Shown: positions 1 through 8,668, counted from the first letter of the stretch. The stretch: DNA of 64,000 nt from Photobacterium aquae (GCF_001029445.1 NZ_LDOT01000007.1:62001-126000); one strand, 5' to 3'. A program made the numbers and translations. Notes: generated from the letters alone by a model not told the origin.

Positions 1-742
1 CAAATTGCTGTTTAAAACGGGCAGAAAAGCGCGCTTCTGATTGGTAACCACAGGCCATCGCAACATCCAACTGGTTTGGGGATTGTTGGAGCAATGTCAG
101 GGCATACCCCATCCTCACTTCCGCCAATACTTTTCGAAAACTGGTTCCTTCGGCCGATAGTTTTCGGATCAACGTTGCACGGCTCATGGACAAGTGCTCG
201 GCGACCAACTCAACTTTATGTTCATCTCCTGGGTTTGCACTTAGATAACGCGACACCCGCTCCCACAATGTCTGCGGCTCACCAGGAAACAGTAAATGAA
301 GTATACCGGCATGCCTTAGCTCGGCATAAAATGCATATAAGAACTGTCGCTGGGTCTCGAGCGAAAAGTGCTTCTCTTGCATCGCAAACAAAATATCAAA
401 ACAATATGCCAGTTGCTCGGTAACGGTTGCCCGAGGTTCTTGGGCCTGCGATGCCGCACCTGCCATACTTTCCCGTACCCATTCTTGAGGTGGCGCCTCA
501 AAAAAAGTCAGGGTTTTAGAGTGAAATGCGGCCTGTTCCGGAACGTTAACGAAAGTAAGGTACTGACAGGCAGGGATCATTAGCCACTCAGCGGAGGTAT
601 ACTTCAATGCACTCTCGCGCCACCAGAGTTGTTTCATCCCATTCTGAACCCAGATAACCGTTGGCGAATGCATCAGTACATTTCGCAAAGATTGCTTACT
701 GAGCCCCCGAAACTGACCTGACTGTACCAATACTTTCGCCAT
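1..742 (-). CDS. AraC-family transcriptional regulator (3' end outside window)
   Basis: The reverse strand reads open from an ATG at 742 off the left edge, about 247 codons. The last visible part is a typical AraC/XylS DNA-binding domain: a first helix-turn-helix around ELVAEHLSMSRATLIRKL and a second around VAMACGYQSEARFSARFK. The N-terminal part (about residues 1-150) is a ligand or dimerisation domain too divergent for me to name. The gene starts 16 bp after the stop of the PEBP-like gene and is in the same direction, so the two may be co-transcribed. The stop codon lies outside the window, so the length cannot be judged. The family call is firm; the regulated pathway is unknown. Confidence 0.85.
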   Translation of the reverse strand, partial: MAKVLVQSGQFRGLSKQSLRNVLMHSPTVIWVQNGMKQLWWRESALKYTSAEWLMIPACQYLTFVNVPEQAAFHSKTLTFFEAPPQEWVRESMAGAASQAQEPRATVTEQLAYCFDILFAMQEKHFSLETQRQFLYAFYAELRHAGILHLLFPGEPQTLWERVSRYLSANPGDEHKVELVAEHLSMSRATLIRKLSAEGTSFRKVLAEVRMGYALTLLQQSPNQLDVAMACGYQSEARFSARFKQQF

Positions 743-758
743 CGTTATCACTGTTACC

Positions 759-1289
759 TTATTCGTTAACGTAGGTCGCTGTCAGCGTTGCTTTATCCAA
801 TGCTTTACTGTTCAGCATAAAACCGACGAGCGCATTTGAAGCCCCTTTAGGCAAATCCAATTTAGCCATAGGCAATGCCCACACCGTAAACTGATAACGG
901 TGCATGCCATCGCCCTTCGGTGGGCATACGCCACCAAAACCTTTTACGCCATAGTCATTATGAAGCTCCGTAGCGCCGGGAATCTTCGGTGACTCGCCAC
1001 GCTTTAGGCTCTGCTGCGAAGCAGGAATATCAATCGCCATCCAGTGCCACCAACCGCTTCCTGTAGGCGCATCAGGATCATAGGCCGTAATTGCGAAGCT
1101 CTTAGTGCCTTCGGGAGCACCGCTCCAACTCAGTTGTGGCGATTGGTTATCCCCAGAGCAACCAAAACCATTGTACGTATAGGTATCCGCCATGCGGGAA
1201 CCTTCTTGAATATCTTTGCTGGTCAAGGTCATCGCCGAGCTGGTAAATGAAACAACGGCAAGTAGAGGTAACAAATATTTTGCTTTCAT
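759..1289 (-). CDS. YbhB/YbcL-type PEBP (Raf kinase inhibitor-like) protein, exported
   Basis: A 176-residue protein of the phosphatidylethanolamine-binding-protein family, bacterial YbhB/YbcL branch. Residues 1-19 are a signal peptide ending in SSA, so the mature protein should be periplasmic. Family hallmarks are visible: the DPDAPTGSGWWHW segment near residue 70, which lines the anion-binding pocket, and GFGGVCPP further on. The ATG at 1289 has a GGAG Shine-Dalgarno sequence 7 nt upstream. The biochemical role of bacterial members is not settled; periplasmic YbcL is linked to inhibition of host cell signalling in E. coli, but nothing here shows such a role. The AraC gene follows directly and may share the transcript. 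Confidence 0.88.
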   Translation of the reverse strand: MKAKYLLPLLAVVSFTSSAMTLTSKDIQEGSRMADTYTYNGFGCSGDNQSPQLSWSGAPEGTKSFAITAYDPDAPTGSGWWHWMAIDIPASQQSLKRGESPKIPGATELHNDYGVKGFGGVCPPKGDGMHRYQFTVWALPMAKLDLPKGASNALVGFMLNSKALDKATLTATYVNE

Positions 1290-1429
1290 CAGGATTCTCC
1301 TTAGTTAGTCGAACCAAGTTTAATTTGAAATAACGCCATGTTATTACCTCAATAGCTCATATTGACTTAATTTGAACTTAATTTGAGACTTTCTGCAACG
1401 CACACAATAAATGCACTGAATAATGTCTC

Positions 1430-1963
1430 CTAACGCTGACGTATGTAGTGACTCTGTACAATGGCATCAAGGAAAATATCGCTTCCTGCCAATTTGAAAT
1501 TCTGTGATTTTGCCAACTCCCCGAACAACGGCGCTCCGCCCCCGAGCAGTACGGGGATCGTAGTCAGGATCATCTCATCTATCAAATCATCGTGGAGAAA
1601 CTGCTGAATAGTTATCCCACCATCAATATACAGTTCAGCAAACCCTCTTTGGTTAAGAGTTGTCACAACCTGTTGCAAAGGCCCTCTTACCAACTCAATT
1701 TTATCTTCATAACCCGCAGGCACTTGAGTTAAGGTATTACTGAGGACAAAGACAGGCTTGGTATACGGCCACTCACAATCAAAACCCGCAACGGTCTCAA
1801 AAGTATTTCGCCCCATAACCAGAGCATCAACCCGCTCCATCAACGGGCCAAACCCCATATCCACGTGTTCAGGGTTCGGTATGGCATGCAACCAGTCCAA
1901 ACCACCATTCTTATCGGCAATATAACCGTCCAGACTCGTTGCGATAAATACGATATTCGCCAT
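1430..1963 (-). CDS. Dihydrofolate reductase-family protein (RibD C-terminal-like)
   Basis: A 177-residue single-domain protein of the DHFR/RibD_C superfamily, a group of NADPH-dependent reductases. Visible features are the N-terminal strand IVFIATSLDGYIAD, the DALVMGRNTFE segment near residue 50, the YIDGG loop near residue 117 and IPVLLGGGAPLF near residue 140. The ATG at 1963 was chosen because GGAGAGG lies just upstream; an in-frame TTG at 1975 sits inside that ribosome-binding site. It is divergent from a TetR gene with a perfect palindrome between them, so TetR control is likely. Substrate unknown; related enzymes act on pterins or riboflavin precursors, but many small members are uncharacterised. 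Confidence 0.85.
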   Translation of the reverse strand: MANIVFIATSLDGYIADKNGGLDWLHAIPNPEHVDMGFGPLMERVDALVMGRNTFETVAGFDCEWPYTKPVFVLSNTLTQVPAGYEDKIELVRGPLQQVVTTLNQRGFAELYIDGGITIQQFLHDDLIDEMILTTIPVLLGGGAPLFGELAKSQNFKLAGSDIFLDAIVQSHYIRQR

Positions 1964-2034
1964 CTTCCTCTCCAATTAGACCAAATGCAGTACCGCTATA
2001 CTGGCGCCTTGCATCCCGCCGCTTGTTTGTCATA

Positions 2035-2063
2035 AAATAAATTCTACACCGTAGAATTTATTT
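2035..2063. promoter_or_regulatory. Perfect 13-bp inverted repeat, probable TetR operator
   Basis: The arms AAATAAATTCTAC (2035-2047) and GTAGAATTTATTT (2051-2063) are exact reverse complements separated by ACC. The repeat lies in the divergent intergenic region between the reductase gene and the TetR gene, 22 bp before the TetR start. Size, symmetry and position fit an autoregulatory TetR operator controlling both genes. Binding by this TetR protein is inferred. Confidence 0.75.
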
Positions 2064-2084
2064 GAAGTCTAATGAGAGATCAGG

Positions 2085-2708
2085 ATGAGTGTCAAGGATA
2101 AAAAACGCGGTCGGCCAAGCCGCAAAACATCAGCCCTGAGTGAAGCACGAATCATCGATACAGCCAAATCATTGCTATTGGCCGATGGGAAAATACCCAG
2201 CATCCGAAAGCTCGCCACAGCCTTGGATGTCGATGCAATGGCGATCTACCACTATTTCAGCAGCAAAAATGCCCTACTTGTGGCGATAACCAGTTCATTG
2301 GTAGATAGCATTTACCAACCAGGCAGCACCTCCCCAATAACCATTGAAAATTGGCAACAGGAACTACATACCCTCTCTGCCAGCTATCTATCCCTGCTAA
2401 CCCGCTATCCGGGCTTGCTGCATACTTTCCTTTCTATGGATGCCAGCAGTCCAGCGGCCATCTTTGCCGACAGATATGGGTTAACGATTGCCCCCCTAGC
2501 GCTTTCCGCAGAACAAACCAAGTATGGTCTGGACTTGCTGGCCGATTATTTACACGGCTTTGCGTTTGCCATGGAATGCGCGGCAACAGTGCCCTCAAAT
2601 TCTTCCACCCCTACCCAATTAATACCGATGCCAGATATGATCACCGGGCCATTACAGCTCTATTGTGCGGGCTTGCTTCATATCGCAGCCGATAACCAGC
2701 AGCCATAA
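2085..2708 (+). CDS. TetR/AcrR-family transcriptional regulator
   Basis: A 207-residue regulator. After a basic leader (KDKKRGRPSRK) comes the TetR helix-turn-helix, residues 20-66, with the diagnostic IRKLATALDVDAMAIYHYF segment in which the recognition helix leads into YxYF. The remaining residues form the helical ligand-binding and dimerisation domain and carry no motif that identifies a ligand. The gene diverges from the reductase gene and the 29-bp palindrome at 2035-2063 lies directly upstream, which suggests autorepression and control of the neighbour. A bidirectional terminator follows the stop. Confidence 0.9.
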   Translation: MSVKDKKRGRPSRKTSALSEARIIDTAKSLLLADGKIPSIRKLATALDVDAMAIYHYFSSKNALLVAITSSLVDSIYQPGSTSPITIENWQQELHTLSASYLSLLTRYPGLLHTFLSMDASSPAAIFADRYGLTIAPLALSAEQTKYGLDLLADYLHGFAFAMECAATVPSNSSTPTQLIPMPDMITGPLQLYCAGLLHIAADNQQP

Positions 2709-2735
2709 AAAAACCGACCTAGATGGTCGGTTTTA
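2709..2735. terminator. Bidirectional intrinsic terminator
   Basis: AAACCGACC pairs with GGTCGGTTT around a TAGAT loop, with an A tract on the left and T tract on the right. It lies between the convergent TetR and glucosidase genes and can serve both. Confidence 0.8.
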
Positions 2736-2774
2736 TAGAGATAATGGAGAGCTCAGTACTAAACGGGCTCGTAT

Positions 2775-4418
2775 TTATGCTGGCAACAACACCGCAAACG
2801 ACTCATAGGGCTTCAGCGTTACCTGTGTCGGCAGGTAAGTATGAGCCTCATAGTTATGAATAACAGGCTCAACCTCAACACCGCACAAATGTGCAGGCAT
2901 ATCAATGTCTACAGCCTCGCCACTGAAATTACTCAACACCAGCAGACGTTGGGCATCATCGCAGCGCAGGTAACCAAATACTTTTTCATGCTCTTCAAAC
3001 ACAGGCTGGAAGTCACCGTACACAATCACGGGCATTGATTTGCGCAATGCGATCAGTTTTTGATAATGGTAGAAAACCGAATCCTTATCTTCTAGAGCCT
3101 GAGCAACGTTGATCTGCGGGTAATTCGGGTTGGTACTGATCCATGGCTGCACCGCAGAGAAGCCGCCGTTATCTGAGCTATCCCACGGCATTGGCGTACG
3201 GCCGTTATCACGGCTGTTTTCATGCACTGCTGCCAACATCGCATCAGGAGAAACACCGTTTGCAGTACGTTCTTTGTAGAAGTTCAGCGTTTCAATATCA
3301 CGGTAATCTTCAATGCTATCAAAGGCCACATTGGTCATCCCAATCTCTTCCCCTTGATAGACGTAAGGCGTACCTTTCATCATATGCAGGGTCGTTGCCA
3401 GCATTTTGGCAGACTCAACCCGGTACTGCCCCTCACAACCATACTTAGAGACAATTCGCGGCAAGTCATGGTTATTCCAGAACAGGGAGTTCCAACCTTC
3501 ATCTGCCAGTTCAACCTGCCACTTAGTCAACACTCGCTTCAGTGCAGGCAAATCAAGCGGAATAGGCGTCCATTTGTCACCATTCTTCCATGTCAGGCTA
3601 ATGTGCTCAAACTGGAACACCATCGAGAATTCTTCGCGCTCAGGATTACTGTAGAGCTTGGCTATTTCCGGGGTCGCATCCCATGTCTCACCAACCGTCA
3701 GCACATCTTTGTTGCCGAACGTCGCCCTGTTCATCTGCTGAATCAGCGGATGCAAGCGCGGTCCGTTCCCCGTAATCTTGTTATCGATCTCCTTACCGAT
3801 CAAATCAATAACATCCAAACGGAAACCACCTATCCCCTTGTCAATCCACCAGTTCATCATCTTATGAACTTCTTCCTGAACTTTCGGGTTTTCCCAGTTC
3901 AAATCTGGCTGACGCTTCGAGAAAATATGGAAGTAGTACTCGCCGGTTTGCTCATCAAACTCCCATGCGCTTCCACCAAATACCGAGCCCATTTCATCGG
4001 GCACGCTGCCGTCCGCGTTGGGTTTTCGCCAAATGTAGTAATCACGGTATGGGTTGTCCTTAGATTTGCGGGCTTCTTTGAACCAAGGATGCTCATCAGA
4101 CGTATGGTTGACAACCAGATCCATAATGATACGGATATCACGCTGCTTAGCCTTCTCCAGCAGTTCGTCCATATCTGCCATTGTGCCGAATTCAGGCGCA
4201 ATGTCTTGGTAATCAGAAATATCGTAACCGTTATCATCCATCGGCGATTTGTATACAGGTGATAGCCACACAACGTTTACGCCAAGCGTCTTGAGGTAAT
4301 CAAGTTTGCTAATGATCCCTCGAAGATCACCCATCCCATCATTATTGCTATCGCAAAAACTACGGGGATAAACCTGATATACAACGGCGTCATGCCACCA
4401 CTTCGGAGCCATCTTCAT
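2775..4418 (-). CDS. dexB: GH13 glucan 1,6-alpha-glucosidase (DexB-like)
   Basis: A 547-residue cytoplasmic GH13 enzyme that should release glucose from the non-reducing end of isomalto-oligosaccharides or dextran fragments. Catalytic residues are visible: nucleophile D202 in GGFRLDVIDLIGK, acid/base E244 in TVGETW and D319 in NNHDLPR. The residue after the nucleophile is Val, which in this subfamily (GH13_31) marks preference for alpha-1,6 bonds. From memory the order of segments follows streptococcal DexB closely (GNGPRLHP, QQMNRATFG, GTPYVYQGEEIGM). No signal peptide. The ATG at 4418 has AAGG 8 nt upstream. It is divergent from a LysR gene that may control it. No sugar transporter adjoins it. 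Trehalose-6-phosphate hydrolase is a less likely alternative. Confidence 0.88.
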   Translation of the reverse strand: MKMAPKWWHDAVVYQVYPRSFCDSNNDGMGDLRGIISKLDYLKTLGVNVVWLSPVYKSPMDDNGYDISDYQDIAPEFGTMADMDELLEKAKQRDIRIIMDLVVNHTSDEHPWFKEARKSKDNPYRDYYIWRKPNADGSVPDEMGSVFGGSAWEFDEQTGEYYFHIFSKRQPDLNWENPKVQEEVHKMMNWWIDKGIGGFRLDVIDLIGKEIDNKITGNGPRLHPLIQQMNRATFGNKDVLTVGETWDATPEIAKLYSNPEREEFSMVFQFEHISLTWKNGDKWTPIPLDLPALKRVLTKWQVELADEGWNSLFWNNHDLPRIVSKYGCEGQYRVESAKMLATTLHMMKGTPYVYQGEEIGMTNVAFDSIEDYRDIETLNFYKERTANGVSPDAMLAAVHENSRDNGRTPMPWDSSDNGGFSAVQPWISTNPNYPQINVAQALEDKDSVFYHYQKLIALRKSMPVIVYGDFQPVFEEHEKVFGYLRCDDAQRLLVLSNFSGEAVDIDMPAHLCGVEVEPVIHNYEAHTYLPTQVTLKPYESFAVLLPA

Positions 4419-4618
4419 GCTATTACCTTCGGCATTTGATATTTAGATTACCGATATCTTATTGCGCCAACCTACCATTTAAAAATACAGAGCCCGTCAA
4501 CAACCATAGATAAAACCTATATCAAACGAAAATTAGACGATCGAAATCACATCTTTCAACCTATTACTTTTGCTATGATTTTCACAATTTGTGATTCAAC
4601 GCATATTCCGTGATTACG

Positions 4619-5524
4619 ATGGACAAACACTACCGTCAATTTTTGACCATTGCCGATACCGGCAACATCAGCCTTGCCGCCGAGCAAATGGGGCTCAGCC
4701 AGCCGACACTCACCAACAACATGAAAAAACTAGAATCAACACTCGGAGTACCGCTGTTTATTCGCAAATCAAAAGGGGTAACGCTAACCGAATATGGCCT
4801 CGTGGTGCAGGAGCAGATGCAGGCCATGATGCGCCGTCATGACACCATGCTAGATACGCTATCTGATCTCAAAGCACGCAAGACCAGAAAAATAAAAATG
4901 GGTACCGGTGATGCCTGGTGGGAGATCTTTGTCCGCCACGTTGTGCAGCAGTACAGCTGCGATCATGGTGGGATATCGTTGCAGATTGAATTTGGTAATC
5001 ACCTGAAATTAATGGATATGCTGCTTCACGGCCATATCGATCTGTTTGTTGGCCATGAAATCGATGGACTATCACGCCGCTGTCAGGTGAGTTTTACTCC
5101 CCTGCTTCAGGATGAAGAAGCCCTCTTTGTCCATCGGACTCACCCTTTGCTCCTAAGTACGCAGTCACACCAAGATACATCGCTATACCCTTTGCTGTTG
5201 GTTACACCGGATCAAGATACCCACCAACATCTGCTGGAAAACCCCCTGCCCAAACAACAGGAAAAAGAGCGCAAACAGATATCTGAACGGATTGTATTCG
5301 AAATTCACTCACTGAGTGCCAGCCTTGATCTTCTAGCAACCAGCAAGGCCATCATGCCGTACAGCAGCACCATGACATCTTACTTCAAACAATTTGATAT
5401 TGTACCGCTGCCACTTTCTGCCCCGGCACAAAGAGGTAATGTCGGGATCTATCACTTGACCGACCCACTGCCTGCACACGTACAGGCATTTAAAACACTG
5501 ATGTCGGAATATATGACGGGTTAA
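4619..5524 (+). CDS. LysR-family transcriptional regulator
   Basis: A 301-residue LysR-type regulator. Residues 1-60 hold the winged helix-turn-helix (FLTIADTGNISLAAEQMGL followed by SQPTLTNNMKKLE), and residues from about 88 onward form the periplasmic-binding-protein-like effector domain. The ATG at 4619 was preferred over an in-frame GTG at 4610; neither has a strong ribosome-binding site. It diverges from the DexB-like gene, the classical LysR arrangement with its target. Its stop overlaps the stop of the convergent hpd gene within the four bases TTAA at 5521-5524. The effector is unknown. Confidence 0.9.
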   Translation: MDKHYRQFLTIADTGNISLAAEQMGLSQPTLTNNMKKLESTLGVPLFIRKSKGVTLTEYGLVVQEQMQAMMRRHDTMLDTLSDLKARKTRKIKMGTGDAWWEIFVRHVVQQYSCDHGGISLQIEFGNHLKLMDMLLHGHIDLFVGHEIDGLSRRCQVSFTPLLQDEEALFVHRTHPLLLSTQSHQDTSLYPLLLVTPDQDTHQHLLENPLPKQQEKERKQISERIVFEIHSLSASLDLLATSKAIMPYSSTMTSYFKQFDIVPLPLSAPAQRGNVGIYHLTDPLPAHVQAFKTLMSEYMTG

Positions 5525-6588
5525 TCAACCTTGATCACACCTCGGCGAATTTGATCCAGCTCGATCGACTCAAACAGCGCTTGGAAATTACCTTCCCCAA
5601 AACCCTGGTTGCCCTTGCGCTGGATAATCTCGAAAAAAACCGGACCAATCACAGTATCGGTAAATATCTGGAGCAAAATGCCGGACTCATCACCATCGAT
5701 AAGGATCTTATGACTTTGCATTGAAGCGATATCTTCGTTATGCCCGGGAATTCTCTGGTTAATCGCTTCATAGTAAGTATCTGGCGTATCCATAAAGGTG
5801 ACCCCCGACGACTTCAAGGCCGCGACCGTTGCAAAAATATCATCGGTGCTCAAAGCGATATGCTGAATACCCTCACCGTTATATTGCCTGAGAAACTCAG
5901 CAATTTGAGACTGATCATCACAAGACTCATTAATCGGAATTCGGATCTTCCCACACGGCGCCGTCATAGCTCGCGAAACTAAACCTGTCGCCTTACCTTT
6001 AATGTCGAAATAGCGAATCTCTCGGAAATTGGCAATACGCTCATAAAACCTCGCCCACAAATCCATATTCCCTTGCTTAACATTATGGGTCAGGTGGTCT
6101 ATCTCTTTCAGACCGGCGTCGGCTTGTGCCAGTTCATTGATAGCATCGGGATAATAAGCAAAGTCAACCTCGTAAATATCATGATCCCCATAGCGATCAA
6201 CTAGATAAATCAGGGATTCTCCTATCCCGTATATTGCCGGTATATTAAGTTCCATCGGCCCAGCTTGTGGCGCACAGGCTGTCGCCCCCTGTTCTACGGC
6301 ATACGCCAGAGCTCGGGTAGAGTCCTGCACCCGAAAAGCCATCGCATTGACACTGGCACCGTGTATTCCGGCAAATCCTTCGGCTTGCGAGTGTGACTCG
6401 CCATTTACAATAAAATTGATATCCCCCTGCCGATACAACCACACCGCCTTGTGCTTATGCTTGGCTATTTCGGCAAAACCCATCTGTTTGAAGAGCGTTT
6501 TCAGCGCATCGAGCCCCTCATTGGTCGGTGCGGTATACTCGACGAACTCGAAACCATCTGTACCTAGTGGATTTCCAACCATACCCAT
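5521..6588 (-). CDS. hpd: 4-hydroxyphenylpyruvate dioxygenase
   Basis: A 355-residue non-haem Fe(II) dioxygenase that converts 4-hydroxyphenylpyruvate to homogentisate in tyrosine breakdown. It contains two vicinal-oxygen-chelate domains. Expected iron ligands are present: His in EIDHLTHNV, His in GIQHIALSTDD and Glu in VFFEIIQRKGNQGFGEGNF, the latter with the conserved C-terminal helix that gates the active site. The ATG at 6588 is proposed; a second ATG at 6582 and an upstream TTG at 6612 are possible. No hmgA, maiA or fahA lies nearby, so the rest of the homogentisate pathway must be elsewhere or missing. If missing, homogentisate could accumulate and form pyomelanin; this is inference. 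Confidence 0.92.
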   Translation of the reverse strand: MGMVGNPLGTDGFEFVEYTAPTNEGLDALKTLFKQMGFAEIAKHKHKAVWLYRQGDINFIVNGESHSQAEGFAGIHGASVNAMAFRVQDSTRALAYAVEQGATACAPQAGPMELNIPAIYGIGESLIYLVDRYGDHDIYEVDFAYYPDAINELAQADAGLKEIDHLTHNVKQGNMDLWARFYERIANFREIRYFDIKGKATGLVSRAMTAPCGKIRIPINESCDDQSQIAEFLRQYNGEGIQHIALSTDDIFATVAALKSSGVTFMDTPDTYYEAINQRIPGHNEDIASMQSHKILIDGDESGILLQIFTDTVIGPVFFEIIQRKGNQGFGEGNFQALFESIELDQIRRGVIKVD

Positions 6589-6905
6589 ATCCGCCGTTAT
6601 GTTTGTACCCAAACTATTTTTAGCCTAAGCAGATTCCAGCCAGCTTGAGAAACGGTCCTCAGCAAAAACGACGCGCTAATGTAAAGCATGATCGTAACAT
6701 CAACTTGCCAGCCATATAAATTCGCGGCTAATCACAGGATATGTCTACGCATTTTCAATGAATTAAGTCTAAACTTTTTAAAGTGCGATTTGGCAAGATT
6801 CAGAGCGAGTTCGGCACGTTTAATACCGGTTTGCAGGCAAAGAAGTCCTTTGCTCGAACATCAGACTCGGCCCATTCCCGTTATTTATGTCACCAGAGGT
6901 ACCGA

Positions 6906-7889
6906 ATGTCTGTAACAAAACGCGACCAACTTAAACTGCCCCAACGAAAAAAAACAAAAATCGCATTAACACCGTCTTCCGAAATCTACCTTCCCACCTT
7001 TGATTACCTAACAAATGAGTTTCAACATGCCCGCAACCATGAACGAGGCATAATCCGCAACGATGACGACGAATTTATCCATCAATATCGAGTCGCGCTA
7101 AGAAAATGCAGAGCATTAATCAGCCTGCTCAAACCACTGCTATTCGAACAGCAACAAGAGATGCTGAAAAATGAACTAAAGACGCTAATGCAATACACCA
7201 ATACCATCCGGGATCTTGATGTTTTTCTGGCGAAAATGGACGAATACTTTTTTATACTCGACCACCAGCACCACAACGGCCTAACCCGATTTTTCGACCA
7301 ACTTCAAGTGAAGCGAAATGCCGAGCACAAACAACTTAAAGAGTGGCTAAAATCAGATAATTACAAGCAACAATGTCAATTGGTAAGCGGCCTACTCAAT
7401 GAAATGGAGCTCCGTCAAACGGATTCAGGACGACAGCATTCAGAGATCATCGGATACAATACGCTATGGACGCACTACAAACGGCTCGAACGCCAATGCA
7501 ATAAAATAAACAACCATGCAGACGATGCTACGCTCCATGAACTGCGCATCCAATGTAAAAAATTTCGCTATCTTCTCGAGTTTTTCAGCCCCATTCTGCC
7601 CAATCGAACTAGCAAACACCAAATTGAGCAATTAAAACAACTACAAGATGAACTCGGAAACTTCAATGACAGTGCAGTGCAACTTGCTTTTTTTAAACTG
7701 TTTCTCAAACACCATGACTGCAGCCGCCATCAAAAACGGGCTATTGGTGAATTAATAAGGCTTACAGAAATTATCCATTGCAATGCAAAAAAAGCGACCC
7801 TGAAGAAACTATTTGATTTTCGACACCCCGACAAACTGGCGTTGTATGGGACACTCAACCAAGATATAAAGTTATCGCCAAGTCAATAA
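6906..7889 (+). CDS. CHAD-domain protein
   Basis: A 327-residue protein dominated by a CHAD domain, a helical fold with conserved histidines and basic residues that binds polyphosphate. Recognisable segments are FIHQYRVALRKCRALISLLKP near residue 60, TIRDLDVFL near residue 100 and LHELRIQCKKFRYLLEFF near residue 215, the last being the second copy of the H-x-x-R-x-x-x-K-x-x-R pattern. No CYTH domain or membrane segment is present, so it is a stand-alone, probably cytoplasmic, CHAD protein. The ATG at 6906 follows AGAGGT. The 317 bp between it and hpd presumably hold divergent promoters, but I see no clear motif. A polyphosphate-granule role is inferred from the family. Confidence 0.85.
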   Translation: MSVTKRDQLKLPQRKKTKIALTPSSEIYLPTFDYLTNEFQHARNHERGIIRNDDDEFIHQYRVALRKCRALISLLKPLLFEQQQEMLKNELKTLMQYTNTIRDLDVFLAKMDEYFFILDHQHHNGLTRFFDQLQVKRNAEHKQLKEWLKSDNYKQQCQLVSGLLNEMELRQTDSGRQHSEIIGYNTLWTHYKRLERQCNKINNHADDATLHELRIQCKKFRYLLEFFSPILPNRTSKHQIEQLKQLQDELGNFNDSAVQLAFFKLFLKHHDCSRHQKRAIGELIRLTEIIHCNAKKATLKKLFDFRHPDKLALYGTLNQDIKLSPSQ

Positions 7890-7899
7890 CTTGGCGATA
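7873..7899. terminator. Hairpin at CHAD stop codon, between convergent genes
   Basis: TATCGCCAAGT pairs exactly with ACTTGGCGATA around a five-base loop. The stop codon of the CHAD gene (7887-7889) lies inside it. There is no U tract, so it may protect or process the 3' ends of the convergent transcripts rather than terminate efficiently. Confidence 0.5.
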
Positions 7900-7908
7900 G
7901 TTGGCTCA

Positions 7909-8388
7909 TTAGCGTAGCGCTCGAACCACATCGTTTTCCAATGCCTCGGGAGATTTAGTCGGTGCAAACCGTTTAAGAGGCTTACCGTCCCGACCAATCA
8001 TAAACTTGGTAAAATTCCACTTCACTTTGCTACCCAGCATACCGGGCAACGCCTTTGTCAAATACGCGAAAATAGGGTGGCTGTTTGGCCCATTCACATC
8101 AATTTTTTCGAACATCGGGAAATCAACCCCATAATTAAGCTGGCAAACCTGCTCAATTTGTTCATTATTCCCGGGCTCCTGCCCACCAAACTGGTTGCAA
8201 GGAAAACCAAGTACCACCAAACCTTGATCTTGGTACTTCTCATACAATGCCTGCAACCCTTTATACTGTGGGGTGAACCCACATTCACTGGCTGTATTGA
8301 CGACCAATACCACCTTTCCTGCGAAGTCTTCCATCGTAATCTCTTCGCCGTTGATTTTCCTTGCACTGAAGTGATAAAAATCTGACAT
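7909..8388 (-). CDS. Glutathione peroxidase (BtuE/Gpx type, cysteine form)
   Basis: A 159-residue thiol peroxidase that reduces hydrogen peroxide and lipid hydroperoxides with thioredoxin or glutathione. The catalytic set of the family is visible: C36 in NTASECGFTPQ, Q66 in GFPCNQFGGQEPG, and W124-N125 in KWNFTKF. The ATG at 8388 has GGAGAAAGCT directly upstream. No signal peptide, so cytoplasmic. Length is standard for the family. A degraded reading frame ends 11 bp upstream on the same strand, which suggests it was once the second gene of an operon. Bacterial Cys-type members usually prefer thioredoxin; this cannot be told from sequence alone. Confidence 0.93.
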   Translation of the reverse strand: MSDFYHFSARKINGEEITMEDFAGKVVLVVNTASECGFTPQYKGLQALYEKYQDQGLVVLGFPCNQFGGQEPGNNEQIEQVCQLNYGVDFPMFEKIDVNGPNSHPIFAYLTKALPGMLGSKVKWNFTKFMIGRDGKPLKRFAPTKSPEALENDVVRALR

Positions 8389-8399
8389 AGCTTTCTCCG

Positions 8400-8555
8400 T
8401 TATTTGCTTTTCATCAGGGATACAGATTCACCATCATCCAGTGTAAAGAATTTTTTTAGAATCAGCTCACCAATTTTCTCGTGCCAGTTATCATTCAATA
8501 CCCCATAACACTGATATTGCCCCTCAAACCACAAGAATTGATCATCTTGTAAAAG
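8400..8555 (-). pseudogene. Possible remnant of a gene upstream of gpx
   Basis: On the reverse strand 51 codons run open from just after a stop at 8556-8558 to a TAA at 8400, with coding-like composition (for example FLWFEGQYQCYGVLND and NWHEKIGELILKKF) and no usable ATG. The neighbouring frame immediately upstream also reads plausibly (YVLETVEGSFYK), so a single-base frameshift near 8550 may have broken a small gene. The stop is 11 bp before the gpx start and its end overlaps the gpx ribosome-binding site, as in an operon. I do not recognise the family. A non-coding spacer remains possible. Confidence 0.35.
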
Positions 8556-8591
8556 CTACCCTCTACCGTCTCAAGAACATAACACAGCACT

Positions 8592-8627
8592 AAAAAAGGC
8601 TAAGCATGCCTTGTACACGCTTAGCCC
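8592..8627 (-). terminator. Intrinsic terminator of the lipoprotein gene
   Basis: Read on the minus strand, GGCTAAGCGTG pairs with CATGCTTAGCC (one G-T pair) and is followed by six T. It lies about 40 bp after the stop of the 165-residue lipoprotein gene. Confidence 0.8.
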
Positions 8628-8668
8628 AAACAACTTATCTGTTGTATTACATCAAACAGAAAAATGAT

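Noticed and set aside
3222..4262. A 346-codon open frame on the plus strand
   Set aside because: It is antisense to the GH13 glucosidase gene, whose catalytic motifs are complete; the product has no recognisable domain and no ribosome-binding site.
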